Part shown: positions 17,315 to 24,403 of the stretch, one piece after another
Numbering within the stretch: the first letter of the stretch is position 1
Layout: each line of letters opens with the position of its first letter
NCBI GenBank assembly: GCA_910578615.1
Contig: CAJTRI010000020.1
Coordinates: forward strand, 1 to 46,127
DNA length: 46,127 bases
Origin: an uncultured Duncaniella sp.
GTDB lineage: Bacteria; Bacteroidota; Bacteroidia; Bacteroidales; Muribaculaceae
Reading direction: 5' to 3'
Translations under genes and position numbers: made by a program
The notes under the pieces: generated by a model
Told to the model about the DNA's origin: nothing
What the model saw: only the letters and a program-made list of their open reading frames with translations
The model's database searches: none

Positions 17315-20029
17315 ATGAAAAGAGTTTATACATTTGGAGACGGCAAGGCAGAAGGCAATGCCTCGATGCGCAATCTCCTCGGCGGCAAAGGTGCTAACCT
17401 TGCTGAAATGAACCTTCTGGGTATGCCCGTTCCTCCGGGTTTCACCATCACTACCGATGTATGTACTGAGTACACCCAATATGGACGTGAAGAAGTGGTA
17501 AGCCGCCTCGAAGACGAGGTAAAGGCCGCTATCGCACATGTCGAGACCCTCACACAGACCAAGTTTAACGATCCCGCCAATCCTCTCCTTGTTTCGGTTC
17601 GCTCTGGTGCCCGTGCATCAATGCCCGGTATGATGGACACCGTCCTCAATCTCGGTATGAACGATGCCACTGTGGCGTCGCTGGCCGAGAAGAGCGGAAA
17701 CCCCCGTTTCGCTTGGGACAGCTACCGCCGTTTCGTCCAGATGTATGGTGATGTCGTGCTCGGCATGAAGCCCAAGAGCAAGACAGATATCGATCCGTTT
17801 GAGGAAATCATGGACAAGGTTAAGGAGGAGAAGGGTGTCAAACTTGACACCGAGCTTACCGTGGACGACCTCAAAAACCTCGTCAAACTCTTTAAGTCAG
17901 CCGTTAAGGAATACACCGGCAAGGACTTCCCCGACAACGCCTGGGATCAGCTCTGGGGCGGCATCTGTGCCGTGTTTGACAGCTGGATGAACGAGCGCGC
18001 CATCCTCTACCGTCGTATGAACCAGATTCCCGAGGAATGGGGCACCGCCGTCAACGTACAGGCAATGGTGTATGGCAACATGGGCGACAACTCGGCTACA
18101 GGCGTTGCTTTCAGCCGTGACGCCGCTACCGGCGAAAACCTCTTCAACGGTGAGTATCTCATCAACGCACAGGGAGAGGACGTTGTGGCCGGTATCCGTA
18201 CTCCCCAGCAGATAACCATTGAAGGCTCACGTCGCTGGGCCGCTCTCCAAGGCATCAGCGAAGAGGTTCGTCGCGAGAAATACCCCTCGCTCGAAGAGGC
18301 TATGCCTGACTGCGCCAACGAGCTCTTCAAAATCTCAGACCGTCTTGAAGAATACTATAAGGACATGCAGGATATGGAGTTCACCATCCAGAACGGCAAG
18401 CTTTGGATGCTCCAGACCCGTAACGGCAAGCGTACAGGTGCAGCCATGGTCAAGATTGCCATGGATCTTCTCCGCGCCGGCGTGATTGACGAGAAGACCG
18501 TCATCATGCGTATGGAGCCTCAGAAACTTGACGAGCTTCTCCATCCTGTTTTTGACAAGGCAGCCCTCAAACGTGCTGACGTTGTAGCCAAGGGCCTTCC
18601 CGCATCTCCGGGTGCCGCTACCGGCCAGATTGTCTTCTCAGCCGAAGAGGCCGAGACTTGGAGTGAGAAGAAGCGCAAGGTCGTACTTGTCCGCATAGAG
18701 ACATCTCCCGAGGATCTTCGCGGTATGGCCGTGGCACAGGGTATCCTTACCATGCGTGGCGGTATGACATCTCACGCAGCCGTTGTGGCCCGTGGTATGG
18801 GTAAGTGCTGCGTGTCAGGTGCCGGAGAGATCGTGGTTGACTACAAGGCCAAGACCGTCCAGATGGGTGGCAAGACCTACAAGGAAGGCGACTGGATTTC
18901 GCTCAACGGTTCTACCGGCGAGGTTTATGACGGCCAGGTTCCCACCGTTATGCCTGAACTGGGTGGCGATTTCGGCGCAGTCATGAACTACGCTTCAAAA
19001 TACACCAAGACACTTGTCCGCACCAATGCCGATACACCCCGTGATGCAAAGCAGGCACGCTACTTCGGCGCTCAGGGTATCGGTCTCTGCCGCACAGAGC
19101 ACATGTTCTTTGAGGGTGACCGCATCAAGGCTGTCCGCGAGATGATTCTCTCAAGCGACCTTGAAGGCCGTCGCGCGGCTCTTGCCAAGCTCCTTCCCAT
19201 GCAGCGTGGCGACTTCGAAGGAATCTTTGAGGCCATGGATGGTTATGGCGTCACCATCCGTCTCCTCGATCCCCCGTTGCATGAGTTCGTGCCCCATCAG
19301 ACAGCTACCCAGAAAGAACTCGCCGAACAGATGGGCATCACTCTCGAAGAGGTGAAGGCCAAGGTTGACTCGCTTGAAGAGTTCAATCCTATGCTCGGCC
19401 ACCGTGGCTGTCGTCTCGGCATCACATATCCCGAGATTACCGAGATGCAGACCCGTGCCATCATCGAGGCTGCACTTGCCGTTAAGTCTCGTGGAATTGA
19501 TGTTCACCCCGAGATTATGATTCCTCTTGTTGGCTCTCTCAAAGAGATCCAGAACCAGGCCGACATCATCAAGATTACCGCAGCCAAAGTATTTGAGGAA
19601 CAGGGTCATACAGTTCCCTTCAAGGTAGGAACCATGATCGAGGTACCCCGCGCCGCCCTCGTTGCCAACCAGATTGCCGAGGTAGCCGAGTTCTTCTCGT
19701 TCGGAACCAATGACCTCACCCAGATGACATTCGGTTTCTCACGTGACGACGCTCCCAAGTTCCTGAAATTCTATAAGGAACATGGTATCATCAAGACCGA
19801 TCCCTTCGAAGTACTCGATCAGGAAGGTGTGGGCCAGCTCGTTAAGATGGGCGTAGAGAAAGGCCGTGCCTCAAACCCCGATCTCAAAGTCGGCATCTGT
19901 GGCGAGCACGGAGGCGAACCCTCATCTGTGAAGTTCTGCGCCAAACTTGGCATGAACTACGTATCCTGCTCACCATTCCGCGTGCCCATCGCCCGCGTAG
20001 CTGCGGCGCAGGCTGCCATCGAAGAGTAA
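17315..20029 (+). CDS. ppdK: Pyruvate, phosphate dikinase
   Basis: The enzyme interconverts pyruvate, ATP and phosphate with phosphoenolpyruvate, AMP and pyrophosphate. In anaerobic Bacteroidetes it serves glycolysis or gluconeogenesis. The 904-residue protein has the ATP-grasp domain (LGGKGANLAEM at about 22-32, SVRSGARASMPGMMDT at about 94-109, LQTRNGKRT), the phosphohistidine domain GGMTSHAAVVARG (His487), and the PEP-binding TIM barrel ending in GICGEHGGEP and a catalytic-type cysteine in NYVSCSPFRVP. Codon use is strongly biased, as in highly expressed genes. It is monocistronic with a strong terminator. Confidence 0.97.
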   Translation: MKRVYTFGDGKAEGNASMRNLLGGKGANLAEMNLLGMPVPPGFTITTDVCTEYTQYGREEVVSRLEDEVKAAIAHVETLTQTKFNDPANPLLVSVRSGARASMPGMMDTVLNLGMNDATVASLAEKSGNPRFAWDSYRRFVQMYGDVVLGMKPKSKTDIDPFEEIMDKVKEEKGVKLDTELTVDDLKNLVKLFKSAVKEYTGKDFPDNAWDQLWGGICAVFDSWMNERAILYRRMNQIPEEWGTAVNVQAMVYGNMGDNSATGVAFSRDAATGENLFNGEYLINAQGEDVVAGIRTPQQITIEGSRRWAALQGISEEVRREKYPSLEEAMPDCANELFKISDRLEEYYKDMQDMEFTIQNGKLWMLQTRNGKRTGAAMVKIAMDLLRAGVIDEKTVIMRMEPQKLDELLHPVFDKAALKRADVVAKGLPASPGAATGQIVFSAEEAETWSEKKRKVVLVRIETSPEDLRGMAVAQGILTMRGGMTSHAAVVARGMGKCCVSGAGEIVVDYKAKTVQMGGKTYKEGDWISLNGSTGEVYDGQVPTVMPELGGDFGAVMNYASKYTKTLVRTNADTPRDAKQARYFGAQGIGLCRTEHMFFEGDRIKAVREMILSSDLEGRRAALAKLLPMQRGDFEGIFEAMDGYGVTIRLLDPPLHEFVPHQTATQKELAEQMGITLEEVKAKVDSLEEFNPMLGHRGCRLGITYPEITEMQTRAIIEAALAVKSRGIDVHPEIMIPLVGSLKEIQNQADIIKITAAKVFEEQGHTVPFKVGTMIEVPRAALVANQIAEVAEFFSFGTNDLTQMTFGFSRDDAPKFLKFYKEHGIIKTDPFEVLDQEGVGQLVKMGVEKGRASNPDLKVGICGEHGGEPSSVKFCAKLGMNYVSCSPFRVPIARVAAAQAAIEE

Positions 20030-20070
20030 TTAATAGTCAAATTAGCCCTAATAGCTACTTGTAATAAATA

Positions 20071-20106
20071 AAACAGGTCTGCCATTGATTTGGCAGACCT
20101 GTTTTT
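20071..20106 (+). terminator. Intrinsic terminator of ppdK
   Basis: A perfect 14-bp stem (20071-20084 with 20091-20104) around a 6-nt loop is followed by T's. It ends 77 nt after the ppdK stop codon. Confidence 0.9.
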
Positions 20107-20178
20107 ATTGTGTCTGAATATGTGTTCTTTGCGGAGCAAAGCAGCAAGCCGGTTTAACTGTCATTATGGGTTGATATT

Positions 20179-20295
20179 TCACAATACGAAAGGGGTTGCG
20201 ATGCTGTCGGTCTTGCCCGTGCGTCGTCTGGTGATGATAATGTTAGTAAATTCGGTGTCTATTTCCTCGAAATCCACATCATCAATATCGATATG
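20179..20295 (-). pseudogene. Possible 3' remnant of an unknown gene
   Basis: The minus strand reads as 38 codons ending in TGA with a natural composition, including DIDDVDFEEIDTEFTNIII and ending in SIATPFVL. An in-frame stop (20296-20298) lies directly upstream and there is no ATG; a GTG at 20277 would give only 32 residues. I do not recognise the family. It may be the tail of a deleted gene, or chance. Confidence 0.3.
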
Positions 20296-20430
20296 TTAAA
20301 TGGCTGATTGTTTTTATTCTTGAATGGTCATATTATTATATCAAACTCACTCAAAAGTATTAATTTCTTTGGACAGCCTATATATGGTCAACTGATAAAA
20401 TCGCTCGACTACGAAAAATAGTAGAAATGA

Positions 20431-20520
20431 ATTGTAAACACCTTAGAGGTTCCCAAGCTGTATCATGTCGGTATTGATAAATCGGATGCGGATCTGAAAA
20501 ATATGTTCACAAAGGCCTGA
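20431..20520 (+). pseudogene. Possible 3' remnant of an unknown gene
   Basis: The plus strand reads 29 codons ending in TGA, including VPKLYHVGIDKSDADLKN, a soluble-protein-like sequence with no start codon and an upstream in-frame stop at 20428. I do not recognise the family. A decayed gene end is the simplest reading. Confidence 0.3.
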
Positions 20521-20540
20521 ATCATTCCTCAAAGCATAGA

Positions 20541-20591
20541 AATCTGACAATTGTGTGTGTATTTGCGATAGACAAGCGCAATTGTCAGATT
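20541..20591. repeat. 13-bp perfect inverted repeat with 25-nt spacer
   Basis: AATCTGACAATTG (20541-20553) is the exact reverse complement of 20579-20591. A second smaller hairpin (TTGCG 20563-20567 with CGCAA 20577-20581) would compete with the right arm. There is no T-tract on either side, so a simple terminator is unlikely. It lies about 50 bp beyond the 3' end of the amylase gene. Confidence 0.6.
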
Positions 20592-20639
20592 CTCAATGGC
20601 CTGGGTTGACTCTATGGTTTGGCGGACAGTAACAGATTC

Positions 20640-22349
20640 TTATCTTTCGGTTGTGCTGATTTTTTTGTGGCGTATTTTCCAGATTACGGCATCGTAGGGC
20701 GGAATCATTGTAGAAAACGGTGTTTCAGAAGATATTGTCTTGACATCGGTATCGCCTGAGAGCAACTCTGTCGCTGTCACTTCCCCTTCCGGGATATTGA
20801 GCATTTCCAATGCGTGGCGGGGGATGTTTACGGCCAGATCGCATGAATCAGCCGAGAAGTTGACAGCTATCAGCAGTGTCACACCGTCACAGCTGCGTAG
20901 GAATACATATTGTCTGTGAGGGTTCAGTGTGGCATTGTGGTAGTTGACGTACATGAGGTCATAGAAACGCCCTTCCGAGATGGCCCGTTCGCTGTTGCAG
21001 AGTCTCAGGATTGTTGTATATTTGGCCCTTAGCCAGCGTTCGCGCGGTGTGAGCTGTGAACAGTCTGGTTTGCCGTTGTTGTACCAGCGTCGCAGGGTGG
21101 GGACGCTCCAATAATCAAAAATCGTGGTGCGACCGTCATATCCGCTGAATCCCTCAGAATCAGTGGCTTGTTCGCCAAGTTCCTGTCCGGCATATATCAT
21201 CATGGGGCCGGTGGATATCATTGAGCTGACCACGAGCGAGGGGATGACCTTTGCGGGGTCTCCGGCATAGAATTTTGAACCGAATCTCTGTTCGTCATGA
21301 TTTTCAAGGAAGTTCAGCATGTGTGGCTGGATGCCCTCTACTGTCTGCCAGCAGTTGGTTATTGTAGCCGCCGAATAGTTGGAACATTGGATTCCTCGTA
21401 GTGTGTCATAAAGATTGACCTTGTCATACAGATAGTCAAATCCGCCGGTGAAGATGAAGTCACGGTATAGGGCCACATCGTAGATTTCGGCAATGAACTT
21501 TACGTGAGGGTAGTGGTCTTTGACATTCGGGATGGCCCATTGCCAGAATTCGAGCGGCACCATGAACACCATGTCGCAGCGGAATGCGTCAACACCTTTC
21601 GAAGCCCAGAAACGCAGGATGTTCAGCATCTTGAACCAAGTGTCGGGTATGGGGTCAAAGTGGCCCGAACCGTCACCGGGGTCACGGCCATAGTTGAGTT
21701 TCACAGTCTCATACCAGTCATTGACTCCCGGGAAGGCGCTGAAACAGTCATTGCCTGTTGCCTTTGCCGGAAACTCCACATATGCGCCTTTTCCATTACC
21801 GAGGTCAAATGCCGGAGCGAAGAGCTGGCGGGTTATGTAGTAGTAATTGTTGCCGGCGTCAAAGAATTTGTCGGTATCGTCGCCGGCTCCGAAATCCTCC
21901 ACTCCTGCCGGGGCGCAGTCGCTGTGATATCTGCGGGCGGTGTGGTTGGGGACGAAGTCTATTATTACCTCCATTCCTGCATCGTGGGTACGTGCCACGA
22001 GATGTTCGAATTCGGTCATTCGGTCAGGAACGCTCTCGGCTATGTCAGGATCGATGTCATAATAGTCCTTTATCGCATATGGCGAGCCGGCTTGTCCCTT
22101 CACGACATGGGGGTTGTCCGGCGGTAGTATGCCTTGGGCGGAATAGTCGGTCTTTGTGGCGTGTTCGATGACGCCCGTATACCATATATGCGTGACTCCG
22201 AGCTGTTTGATGGCGTTAAGGACTGTATCGGTTATCTGGTTCATCTTTCCGCAGCCGTTCTGCGTGATGGTTCCGTTGGGTATACAGGCGGGATTGCTGT
22301 TTGTGAATAGGCGGGGAAATAACTGGTAAATGACTGGTTTTCGGTTCAT
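20640..22349 (-). CDS. GH13 alpha-amylase-family glycoside hydrolase
   Basis: This 569-residue enzyme should act on alpha-glucans. The GH13 regions are clear: DFVPNH (131-136), VDAFRCDMVF with nucleophile Asp259, AEIYD with acid/base Glu288, and ENHDEQRFG with His351-Asp352. A C-terminal beta domain follows (LLIAVNFSADSCDLAVNI). There is no signal peptide, so it is probably cytoplasmic and would process imported or stored oligosaccharides. I chose ATG 22349 (MNRKPVIYQLF); a start at 22406 would overlap the upstream patatin gene by 44 nt. It starts 13 nt after the patatin stop codon, so the two are cotranscribed. Exact specificity is not readable. Confidence 0.9.
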   Translation of the reverse strand: MNRKPVIYQLFPRLFTNSNPACIPNGTITQNGCGKMNQITDTVLNAIKQLGVTHIWYTGVIEHATKTDYSAQGILPPDNPHVVKGQAGSPYAIKDYYDIDPDIAESVPDRMTEFEHLVARTHDAGMEVIIDFVPNHTARRYHSDCAPAGVEDFGAGDDTDKFFDAGNNYYYITRQLFAPAFDLGNGKGAYVEFPAKATGNDCFSAFPGVNDWYETVKLNYGRDPGDGSGHFDPIPDTWFKMLNILRFWASKGVDAFRCDMVFMVPLEFWQWAIPNVKDHYPHVKFIAEIYDVALYRDFIFTGGFDYLYDKVNLYDTLRGIQCSNYSAATITNCWQTVEGIQPHMLNFLENHDEQRFGSKFYAGDPAKVIPSLVVSSMISTGPMMIYAGQELGEQATDSEGFSGYDGRTTIFDYWSVPTLRRWYNNGKPDCSQLTPRERWLRAKYTTILRLCNSERAISEGRFYDLMYVNYHNATLNPHRQYVFLRSCDGVTLLIAVNFSADSCDLAVNIPRHALEMLNIPEGEVTATELLSGDTDVKTISSETPFSTMIPPYDAVIWKIRHKKISTTER

Positions 22350-22362
22350 ACTATGTAATATG

Positions 22363-23172
22363 CTATTTCTTTGCTTTGTCAGCCTGACGAACAAATCCTG
22401 CGTCAAGCAGTGCTGTTATAGTGCTGTCATAGCCCGAGCGAAAGACTCTGGTAATTTCTTTAAGGTTGAATACTTTGTAGTTGGCTATATCGTTGATTGG
22501 GATTGCCAGGTCGCACATAGCCATTTGTTCCATGGAATTGGTCTTGACGAGAAGGTCATAGGTGCGTTGCGCTATGTCGAGGATTGATTTCGGATTTCCG
22601 CGTCTGGGGAGGGGGGAACAGTTGACCCCTATGAGATATTTGCATCTGTCTCGTAAAACCCATGCGGGGAGATTTGCCGTAACGCCGCCGTCAACATATG
22701 TGATTCCATTGATTATCACCGGCTTGAAGATGATAGGGATACTGCATGAGGCAGAGACGCATTCGGCCATGTCGCCTTGCGAGAAGGCCGCTTTGGAATA
22801 ATTGTTGAGGTCAGTGGCACATACTATGGCCGGGAGGGGGAGCTGGGAGAGATCCCTGTATGGGATGTGCTTGCGTAGAAATTTCTTGAATCCGTCCATA
22901 GAGAAGAACCCGTCACGCGGGACTCCGAGTTCTGCAAAGTCGCTGAACTTGGCATCGGTGAATGCTTTTAGTATCTCGTCAGGCTTCATTCCTGACGCAT
23001 ACATGACAGTCACGACTGACCCGGCACTCACTCCGGCCATTATATCAGGCTTGATGCCCATCTCTTCCAGCGCTTTGAGTGCGCCGGCATGGGCAAAGCC
23101 TCTGGCGCCGCCTCCGCTCAGGACAAGGCCTATCTTGTAAGGCTTTCGTGAAAATCGAAGCATGTCAAGCAT
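22363..23172 (-). CDS. Patatin-like phospholipase
   Basis: This 269-residue serine hydrolase of the patatin/RssA family has all catalytic parts: oxyanion loop SGGGARG (19-25), nucleophile elbow GVSAGS with Ser49, and the dyad aspartate in DGG (Asp161). It is expected to hydrolyse acyl lipids. No signal peptide or membrane helix is seen, so it should be intracellular, unlike the long outer-membrane patatins. ATG 23172 is chosen because a -7 promoter element (23210 to 23203) lies downstream of the more distal possible start at 23214. First gene of an operon with the GH13 enzyme; a functional link between the two is not evident. Confidence 0.88.
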   Translation of the reverse strand: MLDMLRFSRKPYKIGLVLSGGGARGFAHAGALKALEEMGIKPDIMAGVSAGSVVTVMYASGMKPDEILKAFTDAKFSDFAELGVPRDGFFSMDGFKKFLRKHIPYRDLSQLPLPAIVCATDLNNYSKAAFSQGDMAECVSASCSIPIIFKPVIINGITYVDGGVTANLPAWVLRDRCKYLIGVNCSPLPRRGNPKSILDIAQRTYDLLVKTNSMEQMAMCDLAIPINDIANYKVFNLKEITRVFRSGYDSTITALLDAGFVRQADKAKK

Positions 23173-23202
23173 TGATTCGGATTTTTGTGAGTATTCCGGC
23201 CA

Positions 23203-23210
23203 CAAATTTA
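23203..23210 (-). promoter_or_regulatory. Probable -7 element of the patatin gene
   Basis: TAAATTTG on the minus strand matches TAnnTTTG, about 30 nt before the ATG at 23172. The -33 element is unclear. It is back-to-back with the holB promoter. Confidence 0.5.
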
Positions 23211-23252
23211 GCAAATTTCCCCAATATAAAAATGTGTTTCAGGAAAAATCAC

Positions 23253-23260
23253 TAATTTTG
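23253..23260 (+). promoter_or_regulatory. -7 element of holB, leaderless
   Basis: TAATTTTG (23253-23260) ends 5 nt before the ATG at 23266, so the transcript should start at or next to the start codon. Confidence 0.5.
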
Positions 23261-23265
23261 TAACT

Positions 23266-24396
23266 ATGAAGTTTGACGATGTTCCATCCCATGAAAAGGT
23301 GAAGGCGCAGTTGCGGCAGATGGCGGACGAATCGCGCATCCCTCATGCGCTTCTTATCCACGGCCCAGCCGGTACAGGCAAATTCATACTGGCACGGGCG
23401 TTTGCCCGTTATATCCACTGCACGTCGCCGACTCCTGAGGGGGAGCCGTGCGGGGCGTGCCCTTCATGCTTGCAGCACGAATCGTTCAATCATGTCGATA
23501 CCGTATATGTGTTTCCCGTGGTCAGAAACGAGGGCGGAAGGCGTCCTCTGTCAGAGGATTTTATGGATGAGTTCAAGGCCTTTACGGCCCGCTCTCCTTT
23601 TATGGATTTTGACAAATGGGCTGCTGTATTTGAGAAGAAGACCGTGCGTCCCATGATATATGTGGAGGAGAGTAAGCGTCTTGAAGAGAGACTTGCCGTG
23701 ACCTCGCTGGTGTCGAAATGGAAGATTGTCATACTCTGGCTTCCCGAACTACTTGGAGAGGAAGCGGCAAACAAGCTGCTGAAAATCATAGAGGAACCGG
23801 CAGACGGTACGCTTTTCATCCTTGTGAGCAACGATGCCTCGGCCATACTCCCTACCATACGTTCACGTTGCCGTCCCCTTGAAGTCGGTCGTCTTGGTGA
23901 CGGAGCGGTTGCCTCATGGCTGTCTGGGCATATGGCCATGGATCCGGTCGAGGCTCTTTCTGTGGCTCATGTTGCCGAGGGAAGCGTCAATGCAGCGTTA
24001 CGGGGGATGGATGCTGCAAGTGCGTCAAGGATGTATTTCGACTTGTTTGTGCGTCTTATGCGTCTTGCTTACCAGAGGGACGTGAAGGGTATGAAAGAGT
24101 GGGGTGCAGCCGTGGCCGACCTTGGGCGTGAGGGAGCTGTGAGATTCTATACCTATGCCACACGCCTTATACGCGAGAATTTTGTCTACAATTTCCACAT
24201 GCCCCAGATTAACTATCTTAATGCCGAGGAAGAGAAATTCAGTCGCAACTTTGCCCGTTTCGTGACCGAGAAGAATGCCGAACGCATCGTACGTGCCATG
24301 GACAGGGCTTCGGAAGATATAGCCGGAAACGCGAATGCCAAGATAGTCAATTTTGATTTCGCAGTGAAAATGATAATCCTTATCAAGGAGTGCTGA
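23266..24396 (+). CDS. holB: DNA polymerase III clamp-loader subunit delta' (HolB-like)
   Basis: This 376-residue protein is a DnaX/HolB-type AAA+ subunit that helps load the sliding clamp. It has GPAGTGKF (33-40), a four-cysteine zinc module (Cys52, 62, 65, 68) as in delta' and DnaX, ANKLLKIIEEP (sensor region) and the SRC motif in IRSRCRPLEV. The P-loop retains a lysine, but the following Phe replaces the usual Ser/Thr, so ATP hydrolysis is unlikely, as in other delta' proteins. It begins an operon with the AddB-like gene (7-nt gap) and hemW. Confidence 0.9.
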   Translation: MKFDDVPSHEKVKAQLRQMADESRIPHALLIHGPAGTGKFILARAFARYIHCTSPTPEGEPCGACPSCLQHESFNHVDTVYVFPVVRNEGGRRPLSEDFMDEFKAFTARSPFMDFDKWAAVFEKKTVRPMIYVEESKRLEERLAVTSLVSKWKIVILWLPELLGEEAANKLLKIIEEPADGTLFILVSNDASAILPTIRSRCRPLEVGRLGDGAVASWLSGHMAMDPVEALSVAHVAEGSVNAALRGMDAASASRMYFDLFVRLMRLAYQRDVKGMKEWGAAVADLGREGAVRFYTYATRLIRENFVYNFHMPQINYLNAEEEKFSRNFARFVTEKNAERIVRAMDRASEDIAGNANAKIVNFDFAVKMIILIKEC

Positions 24397-24403
24397 CAGC
24401 CTT

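Larger units (their letters stand above)
20107..20639. other. Gene-poor intergenic stretch between convergent genes
   Basis: No complete gene is visible. The stretch holds two protein-like remnants (20179-20295 minus, 20431-20520 plus) and one long inverted repeat (20541-20591). It is more A+T-rich than its surroundings and looks like residue of deleted genes. Confidence 0.6.
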
